Origin: Tetragonia tetragonoides
Taxonomy: Eukaryota; Streptophyta; Magnoliopsida; Caryophyllales; Aizoaceae
Length of the DNA stretch: 64,000 bases
Reading direction: 5' to 3'
NCBI GenBank assembly: GCA_038025085.1
Contig: CM076143.1
Coordinates: forward strand, 16,663,501-16,727,500
Made by a program: the position numbers and the translations under genes. Below are positions 45,734-58,100 of this stretch, one piece after another. Position 1 is the stretch's first letter. Each line of letters begins with the position of its first letter. A model generated the notes under the pieces. The model had not been told where the DNA came from, ran no database searches, and saw only the letters and a program-made list of their open reading frames with translations.

Positions 45734-48700
45734 ATGCCTTACAATAGTACTACCAAAAAAAAGAGAAAAACCATCACTCACGAACATCTAATGGCAGATT
45801 CAATCCAACACCAGAAGAAACTGAAAAAACACCACCCTTTAATTTCCATTCTCTGCTTCATCTCTTTTCTCTTCATCCTCTTAATCCTCTTTAGCACCCA
45901 ACAAAGTCTCCACAGCTTTCTCTCTCCTTCTCTCTACAGAGATCTCTTCTCTCATACCATCCCATCTTCTCCTTCTTCACAACCATTACTTTCTCCCGTT
46001 GTTGCAACACAATCTAAAGCTTCCATATCACCCGTCTCAGATTCACTATTCAATTCAGAAAAGGTTGACAATGGTGCTAGAATTCTACCCGTTTCAAATG
46101 GGGTGTCTAAAGATTTGGGAATCAATGGTGAAAAGGCTGGAAATGGTGATAGAATTGCACCCATATCAAAAGGGGTGGTTAAAGATTCGAACTTTGATGA
46201 ATTGAAGATGGAAAATGGTGATGGAAGTGTACCCAGTTCAGTATTTGTGCTTAAGGATTCGAAACTCGATGTCGAAAAGGCAGGTTTTGGTAAAGGATCT
46301 GGTGAGAATGATGGTGCCATTGTAGAAGATGAAATGAAAGGAAAAAAGGGTTGTAATTTGTACATGGGAAAATGGGTTAGAGATGATGCGTACCCTGTTT
46401 ATAAGCCTGGTTCTTGTCCTTATGTTGATGAGGCATTTGATTGTCAGAGTAATGGAAGGCCTGATTCTGGGTATTTGAATTGGCGTTGGCAGCCTGATGA
46501 GTGTGATCTTCCCAGGTGATTTTTTTTTTTTCTCCATTGAAGTTTTGTTATATTTTTGGGTTTTAACTTTTAAGGCATAGTATATACTAGACATATGATA
46601 TATCTGACAAGTTTTGAATTTTGATGTTAGCTAAAGATAGTGAACAACTGAACATGTGCTTCCCTTTTAGTAATTAAATTTTGTTTATTTCTTTGTTTCC
46701 TTTTAAGTATGGTGCAATGCAGTTTACTACTAATATGTTTAGTTAGATTGCTACTTGCTAGTAATGACTGCATCAAAACTACTCCATATTAGAGCTGGTA
46801 TCAGGAACCATATTTACAGCCTCTTTGGGAGTTTTGGGTGGGAAGCGAAGGGAAGGGAATGAGGGGGAAGGGAAGAGAGGGGAGGAGAATGAAGGTGAAA
46901 TATTTCATCTTGTTTGGGAGTTTAAGTAAGGAAAAGGGAGGGGAATGGAGGGGAACCGACTACTATCACTTAAAAATTCCCCTTCCCTTCCATTCCCCCC
47001 CAATTTGGGGTAACAAAAATTGAGTTAATGGAGGGGAAAGAGAGGAACTGTTCCCCTTCATTCCCCTCCCTTCCCCTCTTTAAAAAAACTGACAAACAAG
47101 GAGAATTTTTTATTTCCCCCTCATTCCCCTCCATTCTCCAACTCCAAAACAGGCTCTTACAAAAAAATGTTACTTTATATGTTTAGAATGAATGACTGCA
47201 TATCATCATATACATTCTTTTTAACCATTGGGGACTATAAAGTGAAGATTTTGTTCAGGGTATGATTATTGCAGTGTTATAAGCACCAAGATATTAGTCT
47301 TCCCTTACTTGGTTCATATTATGGTATTGATTTTAGTGATATACCATTCATTATAGAATGAAAGTGTAGAAATTGGAGTACATATCGAAGAGCAATGTAA
47401 TTCAAGACAAAGCAATTGGCCTCAATATACTTAATGGGGTGCCTTCAGAATCAATGATGGACTACTTATTTTCTTAAATTGTTGTGGACTTGTGGGGGAT
47501 GGGATTGTTAAGGGGCGCAGGCCGCAGAAGTGATATTGTAACACCCTAACTTTGCCCTACATTTGAAGAGTATGGTGTTTGTCACAAGCTCAAGGGGATT
47601 TTGCCCTGCTATGTAAAGTATCATGTCCTTGTGCTTAATTGGATCTCTTGAAGGGCTCATTTTGAAGTTGCCCACTGATAGTGGCCAGTGGGTTTTGTTT
47701 TGTCATAAAAATGAACTAATAGGTCATAAAGAGGTTGCAAAATTTTATTGAAACAAAACTAGTTTTCAGTTATGGTTCTCCTTGGCTGCATATAGAAAAT
47801 TGTAATTGGTTGCAGTTTCAAAAGCTAGTTTGAGTCACCAATGGCAACGGTCATATCATATTTCTGATTTGGTGAGTACGTTAAAGGTGGTTTCTATAAA
47901 ATTGGGCATTTAATTGATGTGTATAGTTTGTTTTTCTGTATACCATTCTTGGTTGTATTCACAAGTCTGTTTGCAATTGGTACATATTTCTGTAAAAGTA
48001 CCAAATAGAGTATTACTGACATGTTTGGGTGAATAGAGATATGGTTGTATATATCAGGTAGATCTTGAGAACAATGATAATTGATTAATTTGTTGGACTA
48101 CGTTATTTCTGTCACGGTATCCTATCCCCTGTAAAGAAATTCTATTGAACAACCAAAGTTGGCTGACAAAAGCTAGGTTCCTTAGTCAGGTTTTGGTGTT
48201 TATCCATTTAGTTGTGCACAGCTTCTGGTGTTAAATCTTTCTGGCTTTTTCTCCCTTCATTATGCTGATCAAATCCTTGTTGGATTGGATTTGAGTTCAG
48301 TATGCTAAATTGTTAGTGGTTACATTGGTTGATTGCTAATTGTGAACTTGCTCTTGGCCTTATATTTACTGATGCATTACTCTTATCTTTATGAATGGTT
48401 ACCTAGATGTTAACTATTGCGGGAGCCTTTCACCTTATTCTGTTGGTTCATGAGTTGCAGGTTCAATGCAACAGACTTTTTGGTCAGACTTCAGGGTAAA
48501 AGATTGATGCTTGTTGGAGATTCCATGAATCGGAACCAGTTTGAGTCAATGTTATGTCTTCTGCGTGAGGGCCTTCCTGATAAGAGCAAAATGTATGAAG
48601 TCCATGGATACAAGATAACCAAAGGGAGGGGTTTCTACATCTTCAAGTTTGTGGTAACTGCATGTTGTATTTATCTTTCCTTATTCATTTTGATTGTGTG

Positions 48701-49917
48701 GCTTTTCGCCTTCTCCTGATACATGGCAATGTGAATTGTTTTTCTATTTGTTTTTTTGCAGGACTTCAATTGTACAGTAGAATTTGTGAGATCCCATTTT
48801 CTTGTAAGAGAAGGAACCCGAATTAATGGACAAGGAAACTCAAATCCAACCCTATCTATAGATAAAATTGATAAGTCAGCAGGAAAATGGAAGCAGGCTG
48901 ACATTCTCATCTTCAATACTGCCCACTGGTGGACTCATGGGAAAACTTCTAGAGGGTAGGTATGCAATTCCTTCCTCTAGATATTCGTGCTGCACTGCTG
49001 TGTACTTGTGACTTTATTCCATATTAGATGTTAAATACCTAATACACACCAGCACGCTTTTGTGATGTAAAAAGATCATAGATTAGGTTCAAGTATGTTC
49101 ATATTATGCTCACACTGTCCTTTATGCTTAGTGTTGCATTTTCTTTATGTTTCACTTTTCAACAAAGAAGCTGATGTTGTGTAGGAAAAATTACTTCAAA
49201 GAAGGTGATCACATCTACCCTCGATTTGATGCAGTTGAGGCTTATAGGAGGGCCCTGAACACATGGGCGGGGTGGATAGACAAAAATGTGAACCCTGAAA
49301 GGCAGTTGGTGTTCTATCGTGCATACTCTTCTGCCCATTTTAGGTATTAACCTTATAATAATCTTCCTCATTTATTGGTGCTGTAGTCTGTTTCACCCAT
49401 ATGATCCACCAAATCCATTGATGATCACTGTGAAGCAGCAAAGTTTCAATCCTTTCCTTGAGTCAGGCTTCTGCTTCAGCTCTTATTTGTGAATGCAGGT
49501 TGAACAGTATGAAGATCTGACTTCGTCATATATTGCTGCACTCTATAACACGTTCATCGTTGTTGTTTCCTAAACAGGGGTGGAGATTGGGACTCTGGAG
49601 GTACATGCAATGGTGAAACGGAGCCCATCCTAGGTGGCGCTTTCCTTGATAATTATCCATTGAAAATGAAAATAGTTGAAGAAGCAATCCAACACATGCA
49701 AGTTCCAGTGATATTGTTAAATGTTACAAGGTTGACAAATTTCCGTAAAGATGGCCACCCGTCAATTTATGGTAAGGTCAGACCAGTTGGAGCCAAAGTC
49801 TCTGGTAGAAAGCAAGACTGTAGTCACTGGTGTCTGCCTGGTGTCCCTGATGCTTGGAACGAGTTGATCTATGCCACTTTGGTAATCCAACAGAGAGCTA
49901 TCAATCAAGTGCCTTAG
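45734..49917 (+). CDS. TBL: TRICHOME BIREFRINGENCE-LIKE protein (DUF231/PMR5N, O-acetyltransferase-like)
   Basis: Five exons joined in frame with GT-AG introns: 45734-46515, 48461-48653, 48762-48955, 49185-49343, 49578-49917; 555 aa. A second ATG at 45791 (codon 20) is in better context and would give 536 aa. An N-terminal membrane helix ([20 protein letters not shown]) precedes a Ser/Asn-rich stem with a loosely repeated [16 protein letters not shown] unit, as in Golgi type II proteins. The PMR5N domain begins [18 protein letters not shown]. The GDS esterase motif is [13 protein letters not shown] (exon 2) and the DxxH motif is [12 protein letters not shown] (exon 5), so both catalytic signatures are present. 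TBL proteins O-acetylate cell-wall polysaccharides (xylan, mannan, xyloglucan, pectin) in the Golgi; the substrate here cannot be told. Intron 1 (1.9 kb) hosts a MITE. Confidence 0.95.
46814..47159. mobile_element. PIF/Harbinger (Tourist-like) MITE in TBL intron 1
   Basis: A 340-bp element (46817-47156) flanked by TTA on both sides, the 3-bp target of PIF/Harbinger. Termini CAGCCTCTTTGGGAGTT and, inverted, GAGCCTGTTTTGGAGTT match the common Tourist GGCCTGTTTGG-type end. The interior is purine-rich on the left (GGGAAGGGAATGGAGGGG) and its complement on the right, so the whole element can fold back. Confidence 0.88.
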
Positions 49918-51686
49918 GTGCATGATCTCCGCTTCTCTTCTCATAGCAGGATGAAATTCAAGGTAACACCAGCATGCCTGCCACTCATCGGGTGTATTTC
50001 CATATGGTGGACATCTGAAAATCAAAAGACATTGATGGGGAACATACTCTAAGCTTTGGAAGTAACCTGAATTATCGGCAAAGCTTGTGGCACACTAACA
50101 GCCTAAACTACAGAAGCTGGGGTCTGATCCCTGAGGGTATCCTATTGTGTTGCTTTGGATTTCAAATTGTGGTTAAGATACGACACTTTCTAAATAAATC
50201 AGCCACGCAGATGATATACTCCATGGGATGGCTATTACCCAATGAGGATTTTGTCTCCCTTCTCGTAAGAATTTAATTAGTACATTGCATTCAACACATT
50301 CATAATCTTTTTCTTCATTTGGGTGTGGTGCATTCACCATTTTCTGCAATTCCTGATGTACACTATGTAGTTTTAATGAAGATTCACAAACCTACAACCA
50401 GTTTGTAAATGTCTATTATTGAGAACCCTCAACAGCAGCAGAGCGCATGAGGTCTTTGATCAGAATGGTTGGGCTCAATTCAGCTTTGTAAATGGTGTTA
50501 ATACCTCGAACTTTTAAATAATCTCCTGTATCACAAGGTCCTGCACTGAATTACTGAAGAACCTGGATATATACAAGTGACTGGAATATTGAAGGAGCAT
50601 TATTCTACTTATTCATAGAGCAAAACATTCTAAAGAATAATCTTTTTAGTAAAACAATACTAATAAACTCTTGAAAATAAACACCCAGTAAATAAAAGAA
50701 GTTCTTAATCTTCAGAGACAAGGCTAGACTAGGAGCAAAGTCATGTCAGATACATAGTACAATCGTTCGTGCAGGACTCGTTGATATTTGTTTTCACCTC
50801 TTAGATATCAAAACCTTCTTGAACATACAAGAAACCACTGAAAATGAAATATCTAATTGGCAGGACTGCAGCCATCTTCAAGTCACTGTTTATCAATAGT
50901 CTGTTTCTCAGACATAGTTTTATAAACATTTGCCTGCGATCTGGCCAGCAAAAGATCAGAATAACCTAAAACTGGATTTACATTTACTTTAAGTAGTTTG
51001 AAAGCCTGTGCGTTGCTTGGGTTACGTGAAAATGTCTGTCATCGATATTGTCTTTTAGTAATTAGGATTGAGTTTTATGAATGCATACTTTCTGAATTAT
51101 ACTACTATGGTGTGTAATGAGTGATGATGTTATATGCCATTTGAAAAGATAGTCAGTCATGATTTTGTTCCTAAAGTTGGCAAGTTTAGCCAGTAGCAAG
51201 CTGTTCAAATTTATAGGCAAGCCAAGCTCAACAGGCTGATTGGGTTGTTAAGCATAACTTTGCTTGGTATGAATCAATGTATCAAACAGCTAACCTTGAC
51301 CTGTAATCTGAGATAGAAGCTACAGATAACCTCAATGATGTTTTGCAGTAATGCAAATCAGATATGTATACCAAAAACTTCTGTCAAAAGATTGGCTTAA
51401 CATACTTTGTTTGATGAAGATGTGGCATTCCACAATACATAGTTACATGCATACATGTATAAATATGATCCAGTGAAGATACCTAAACATTTTGTTGAAG
51501 AGGGCATTCATAATCGCATCTGCAGGAAATTAAACAGGACATCAGGGACAAGCAATTAATGTCGTACACTGAATGAGCACAAGGCAACGTGCCAGCAGAA
51601 GTTAAAGTTTAATGATTGTAATTAACATGAAAAATAAGCTACTAAATCTTATTACAACCTTAAAAATTAGAAAAAAAAGACCTCAC
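49918..51686. other. 3' region of TBL and intergenic spacer
   Basis: Probably TBL 3' UTR for the first few hundred bases (AATAAATCAGC near 50193 is a candidate poly(A) signal). The rest is unassigned. No other gene recognised; the PRP4 3' UTR comes in from the right, with TTTTTTTCTAATTTTTAAGG on the minus strand near 51660. Confidence 0.45.
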
Positions 51687-52640
51687 TCACTCAAGTGACC
51701 TTTTCTTGAGTGTTTGAGCAAAAGAGCTTCCCTTTGACCACAAATTGATGGTTCTGTCAAGTCCAGCAGTGGCAATGTGCTTCCCATCTCCTGTAATATC
51801 TACTGAGGTAATAGCCGAATCATGTCCAGAGAGTGTCTGGACAAGTTTAAAATCTTGAGATGATGACCATATCCTAGCAGTCTTGTCGTGTGAGGCCGTT
51901 ATCAGATAACCCTCAGAGCCGAACCTAACTTGGGAAATAAGCTTCGGATGAGCAGCTATGTGGTGCAAACACTGTCCCTTCTTTCTTAAATCCCAAACGC
52001 GGCATAGGTTTTCTTCCTCTGAAGCCGTAGCCACATGATACCCGTTGGGGGAAAAATCTACCCCAAGAACCGCACCAGCATGACCTTGTAGATCAAGGAT
52101 ATTTCTTCCTGTTCTAAGATCCCACATTCGAGCAATTTTATCCATGCCAGATGATGCTACCAATGATCCATCAGGATGAAAAGATATGTCATACACTTCC
52201 CTGCAATGACCTTCCTGACATAACAGCTCTTTACCTATACCAATACCAGTTTCAACATCCCATAATCTCCAACTGTGATCATAGCTAGCAGTTGCCAAAT
52301 ACTTGCCTGAGGGATGGAAAGCAATACGAGCAAGACGGTCTGAATGACTTTTCATTGTGGTCAATAGATGAGCCTTTTCTGAAGTAATATCCCATAGCTT
52401 AGCAGTGTGATCAACTGAACCAGTTGCAACAATGGTCGTAGTACTAGGAGAGAATGCAATGTCAGTAGCGCGGTTACTGTGTCCTTTCAACACAGACACC
52501 AGCTGAGGCATGACATTATTGACACTCCATATCTTGGCAACGCCACTATAAGAACAGGTACCTACTAATTTGCCATCCTTGGAGAAAGAACAACCACTAA
52601 GGGGACGATCATCACCAATCTCACTGCTAACAAGATCCCA

Positions 52641-52672
<32 letters not shown>

Positions 52673-53087
52673 CATTATCATTATCATTATCATTATCATC
52701 TCTGTAATTGTGATCCCTTTTCTTCCCTGAAACTGAAATTGCAACTGCTTTTTCCTGCTGTATTCGCTGATTTGCTCTGAGTACAGAGAAATTTTCTATA
52801 AAACTTCGAGCCTCTAACAATTGTATTATCCCAGGAGTGTAAAACGGATATTCAATAATCTCATCCTTGTTTCTTATTTTATCGTCGTCGTCTTTCAAAT
52901 CAACACCAACACCATCCTTACTAAATTGATGGTGATCAAGATCAAGCAGAAGCTTTGCGAGGCGGTCCCGTGTTTCCCAAGGACTCTCTCCAAAGAGAGT
53001 AACGGGTTCGCTTAGACGTCTTAGACTATGTCGCACGGCATTCACATTCGTCGGAACAAGAACCTGAACCTTTCGCGTTTTCTCCAT
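51687..53087 (-). CDS. PRP4: U4/U6 small nuclear ribonucleoprotein PRP4-like WD40 protein
   Basis: Intronless 466-aa ORF, ATG at 53087, TATATATA about 90 bp upstream. The N-terminal PRP4 splicing-factor motif is clear (VRHSLRRLSEPVTLFGE, then WETRDRLAKLLLDL), followed by EYPFYTPG. Seven WD40 repeats fill the C-terminal two thirds, from GCSFSKDGKLVGTCS to DGKHIATAGLDRTINLWSK. PRP4 binds U4/U6 snRNA with PRP3 and is needed for tri-snRNP assembly and pre-mRNA splicing in the nucleus; the Arabidopsis counterpart is LACHESIS, involved in gametic cell fate. Shorter at the N-terminus than typical plant PRP4 (about 550 aa). A (ND)n tract of about ten Asn-Asp pairs, encoded by an ATTATC hexanucleotide repeat, sits between the N-terminal part and the propeller. 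Confidence 0.93.
52641..52699 (-). repeat. Coding hexanucleotide microsatellite (ND)n
   Basis: About ten ATTATC units (plus strand) within the PRP4 gene, coding alternating Asn and Asp. Length changes would be in frame. Confidence 0.95.
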
Positions 53088-53175
53088 CTCCAGAACAACA
53101 CAATGGACTGAGTAGTTTCTCTTGAGAGGTATTTTGATTTCTCTGCTACTCTAAAACGTAGCAAAGCAATCTTCA

Positions 53176-53183
53176 TATATATA
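53176..53183 (-). promoter_or_regulatory. TATA box of the PRP4-like gene
   Basis: TATATATA, about 90 bp before the start codon, placing a transcription start about 55-60 bp before the ATG. Confidence 0.6.
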
Positions 53184-53389
53184 GCAATTTACTTCCACAG
53201 GGAACTTTCCTAAAAAAACTTACTGGAATAAAAAAAAAGAAAGAAGGAAACTTTCAGAAACAGAGGATTTATGGAAGGATGTACAAATTATGTGACAACA
53301 GATGGGGGTTAGGTACTACTACTAGTACTAGAGTAGAAGGATAAATTTTCTTTTGTGAGCCTATGTTTGATTCACCTTAATTTTACTTA

Positions 53390-53640
53390 AATTCAATTCA
53401 GTTCAGTCCAGTTCAGTTCAGTTTATGCGTAACTTTAGCATTCATATAACTTTTTATTCCGAAATAATTTCAGGATGATAATTATGTCATGGGAAAGATC
53501 TCAAAGCTTACTTTCAAATGAGTCCAATATTGACTATGTTTGGACAAATTTTAAAAGGTTAACGGTCAAGTTAAAAAAATCAATTCAGTTCAGTTCAGAT
53601 CAATTCAGTTCAGTTCAATTCAGATCAGTTCAGATCAATT
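53390..53640. repeat. TTCAG-type simple repeats
   Basis: CAGTTCAGTTCAGTT runs at 53390-53420 and 53580-53640, with GATCAATTCAG variants. The same motif family recurs at 63197-63440. A (TTTTCC)n-like stretch follows at 53675-53708. Confidence 0.85.
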
Positions 53641-54121
53641 TTATCCAAGTGAATCAAAGGGAACCTGAATATCTTTCCTTTTCCTTTTCCTTTTCTTTTT
53701 CTTTTTCTGACAAATTTAGGAGTTCTACTTAAATTAGGTAATAATAAATCTAGGACGTATTGTCCTCTTACACTCTTTGCCAAAAGACGGAAAGTTAGGG
53801 ATTACATGACATCTAACATTGTTGGTTTATTATAAATTTGGAGGTCATTTATCGTCCAATGTGTCAACCCATCAACAACTTCATTCTTTTCTTTATAACA
53901 TTTCGAAATCATTAAATACCTCATACTCGTGAAGTAATGATCAACGCCCTCCAATTTTTTTTCAAAGATTTGAATCAACTTTCTTTTTTGATACTTATAT
54001 TCTATATAATCAAAAAGACATTTGTACACCTAACTCTGGTCCGATGCAAGATGAGATGGGTTTAAGTGGAGGCCTATTTTTACAATCATAAAAACTCAAA
54101 TAAATAAAAATAAATACAGCA

Positions 54122-54276
54122 TGTCTTGTGTGAGACCAACTTACAAAAATATGAGGTCACTATTTAGAAAGGTAGGGGTCACTTATGGTGAGCAGTGACC
54201 CTTATTTTACTTAAAAGTGACCCCCGTCTTACTAAAAGTTATGAAAAGACTGTTTTATAGAAATTTTTGTGAAATA
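54122..54276 (+). repeat. Dispersed ~150-bp MITE-like repeat, copy 1
   Basis: Starts TGTCTTGTGTGAGACCAACT and contains TAGGGGTCACTTA, CCTTATTTTA, the CCCCGTCT..C.AAAAGTTA block and AGAAATTTTTGTGA. Copy 2 lies at 59969-60120 in the same orientation, so the two bracket the PLAC8 gene. Confidence 0.88.
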
Positions 54277-54630
54277 AAAAAATAAAAATTCAATTTTATT
54301 TTTTAAATTAACTTTATACCGATTATTATAATAATTATTTTTTCTTTTTATAATTATGGAAGGCACGTTACCAAAGGCTAATTTAACGTACTTTTTCAGA
54401 AACCAAGCTTGTTTTGAGAATTCGAGTTTGAGAAAAGCTTGTCCTTTGAGAAACTCAAGCTGATTTCCTTCCGTTCCCCAAATTCGCAATCAGGAGCTAT
54501 TATCCCCAATCAAACTTCGACCCCAAAAAAGAAAAACAAAGAAAAAAAAATCCCAATTCACCAAATTACTGGATGTCTATGATCTCTTCATCATCACATT
54601 AGTTCTTCGAGATTTGTTTGCGCTTTTCAG

Positions 54631-55146
54631 GTATTATTCTGATCTCTTTTTTAATTTAGCTATACTAAATTGAATTTACCACCACATCACACTTATAGCT
54701 GTTATGTAATTCACCGACCAGAATCATTATCTCAGGATTATATTTCAAACGTTATTCTGCCCGGAATTAATCTGAGCTTTGATTTTGTTTTTTTACCTGA
54801 CATGGGTGTCCAAGCTTTGCTTGAATCTGATTCTGAGCTTCATTATTTTTGTTATTGAGCAATTGTTTGAATTTAGTTGATAGAGTATATTTAGTTCATA
54901 GTTGTACCAGTAACTAAAATTAGCCAGGTTAAAAATGGTTAATTTCATTTTGTATGGAGCTTTCATGTGGAACAAAATTTTGGGTTTTTGTTGTAATGTT
55001 GTTTCTTCTCATTTTCTGTTTGGCAGAAGTTTTTTGGGTTTTTGTTGTTATGTGATTATGTGAATGTTTTTGTCTAATGGGTTTAATACAGTTGATTGCA
55101 AGGGAATATTTGGCATTGTTTTGATATTTATTCTGTGTGTTAACAG
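54631..55146 (+). other. Probable 5' UTR intron of the PLAC8 gene
   Basis: Donor TTTTCAG/GTATTATT at 54631 and acceptor GTTAACAG ending at 55146, six nt before the ATG. The start codon has no convincing upstream TATA within range, which supports a spliced leader. Confidence 0.5.
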
Positions 55147-55151
55147 TGGAC

Positions 55152-58100
55152 ATGAAAGGACTAGGGAGCTATGTGCCACCTCCTTATATTCCCTTGGGGC
55201 AGTCAGACCGAGAACCCGAAGTTGCAGCTGCCAATAATGAGCAAGGTCCTGCTTCGAGGAGCGATGTTCCAGTGCAATGGTCTTCTGGAATCTGCGCTTG
55301 TTGCGATGATATGCCGAGCTGTATGCCACTATCTGACTTGTGACCCTTGATTTTATCAGAAGGTGCATTTTGAGCATTTTAAGATGATAGTAAAAAATGA
55401 ACCATTATCTTGCATTTTGTTCATGCAAAGAAAGAGAAATTAACCATTATCTTACTTTGTAGTTTGTAAGTATCTGGTTTTGCTGAATCCAAGGAAGCGA
55501 TTCTAAGAGAAATGTGACATTTTGCTGTTGATATTTCATTTGTCACTTCCTTTCTTCAAATTAATTCGTCACTTATTGGTTTGTCGAAACTCCAAATTGT
55601 GTGACAATGTACATTTACTGCTAGATGAAGTGTTTTTGCATGATAACTTAGCTGAAATTCATCTTGAAGAACATTTTTCCAACAGAAAGGCATGGTTTCG
55701 TATCTACATTGCTGGTTGTCCAACTATTTTCATGCAACAAAATTATGGAGTGAGTTCTTTTAATGATTATTATTTGGCTACCGTAGTCAGTGTGTATCTT
55801 AAAAGATTATCTAATGTCTAATGAACCTAGTTTGTTGGCTTGTTTGTTATCCTGATATCTAATTCTAGTTTGTGACATGTTTCTGCAGGTTGTATAGGCC
55901 TCTTCTGTCCCTGCTATCTCTTTGCTAAGAATGCAAAGTTTTTGGGTTCTGGAACTCTGGTTGGACCCTGCATGACACATTTTGTGCTATGGCGATTGTC
56001 AATAGTGTTTGCTGCTTGTTAACCGATGGCATACTTTTGGGGTTGCCGGGATGTTTAATTTCCTGTTATGCTTGTAACTATCGCAAGACTCTAAGGTCAA
56101 AGTATAATCTTCAGGTATGTCTTCTCAATTCCGTAAGCTTTCGTGGTGGTTATTTCCATGTAATTAGCAGGCTAATAATATTTAAACGTTTTTCTCCCTC
56201 TTCAACAAAGTTGCCTATTGATGTTTCTATGTCAACTGATTAGGGTATGTACTGTCTTGGCACTGAAATGTCAAGTTATAATCATGTCGTTGTTTATTAC
56301 TCTCATATGAGGGAGGTTTAAGGGTTAAGGAAGTTAAAGAAGAAGTGAAGGAAATGTATTGTCTAGAAACTGCACAAATGAGAAACTCTGTTACTTTCAG
56401 GCTCATATTTTGACTTGGTTGGTTTTCTCATGGTAAAGTTTTAATGGAAGGAATCGAGTGAGGGCAAAAAAGGCTCGTAACCTTGGATGTTGATTTGTTT
56501 GTGTCTGTTTGTTGGGGGAGGGAGGAGTGTATTTATAGTTCCTCAATATTTATCTTCGCTCTGAAGCATGCCTTCTAATTTTCACTGTATTAGCGTATCA
56601 TATCATACTGTTACCCCAGTGCCTCTGATGAGGATCATGCATAAGGTAGGTTGTACTCCACTACTCCTTGTAGTTACAGGCTTACAGTTAGATTGTCTCT
56701 GTAAATCCTTAATCTGAAATACATTGATTTTCTGCAACAAAACAAATAAGATGCCCAGAATCACTTAGTGAGTCATTTTGGTTCATTCAGTCCATCAAAA
56801 ACCAAAGTTGGTTGTTTATTTTTCGTCAATTATCCTTGAGAGATTAGCTAATGAGGAGGTTTATGGACCACCTAAGAATTTCATAGATAGATGATGATGT
56901 TTAGGAGGCATTTACTTGTTTGTCTAGGTGAATCAGGGATGTGTGGAAGGATATTCTTAATTCTTGTCAGGGTGATGATTTAAATGGTTATCATTTTTGA
57001 ATAATTTTTGTTTTGATCTATATGGGAGTTCTGATGAACAGCTTCCAAGTACACAGGTTAAAGGAAGGGGACTGAATCAACGAGAAATGTAGGACCTACA
57101 TGCTGCACTAGGAAGCCTCTCCACGGTTCAAAACTATCATATTATTAGGACATTTGGTAAATTTTTCCGAGAAGTAAAATAGGATTGTTCATTTTAAAAA
57201 ATGTACTTTGTTTTGTAATCTGATATGGGATTAAACTTGAGATTATTAACCTCATATGCCATATTTGGAGAAGGCTGTTTGGTGTTTATTTGGAGTCCTG
57301 TGTGTGTTCATGGCCCTGTCTCTGTCCAGTGTTTTGGAGTTTCCGCAGATGTGTTTTGTGGGTTATAGTGGGCACTGGGGAGAAGGAGAAGAAGATGTTG
57401 TGGCGCAATGCTTCGTTGGCTATATTATGGTTTATCTGGTTAGAAAGGGATGCACTGGTTTTCCATACCCATTGATCTGCTTTAGGAGAGGGTTACTTAT
57501 CTAGCTTCTCTATGCTCTAAGGCGGCTGGTGTCCTTAGGAGCTATTCTGTGAAGGAACTTGCCAATTTGTAATTAGCTTCCTCATAGTGGATACCTTCCC
57601 CTCTTATGCTCTACCCCTGATTTCTGTTAATAAATTCTTTTTTCTTCTCTAAAAACTTTATGCCATTTGTAGAATCCCTTATTTCTCAGAAAGCTATGGT
57701 TAGTTGTTATCCTTTTACCATCACATATTAAAGATAGTCATCAAACAATTCCACACCCATAAGGGCTGTAAGTCCGTAATCCATTTTTCTTGGAATGAAG
57801 TCGTACTGCTAGAATTTGGACTCAGTTGTCAGTTTGGTCCATGCCAACGGTGCTTATTTCCTTCCCAGAAACTTTCAATCTCAGCATCTCTTCTGTTGGA
57901 AACCTAAACTAGAAGACAAATAGTTGGCACATTAGATGGACATGGATACTTGGATATGGTGATCAAATATACAAAATCTGGGGAATTTTTTGATGCAGCT
58001 ATGTTTTGTGCTTTTAAAGATCTCAACACTTGTGGTTAGTTGTCAGATTTTACACAGTAGAAGCAGTCCAAACAATTCTCTGTTGTGTGAAAAGCCTGAA

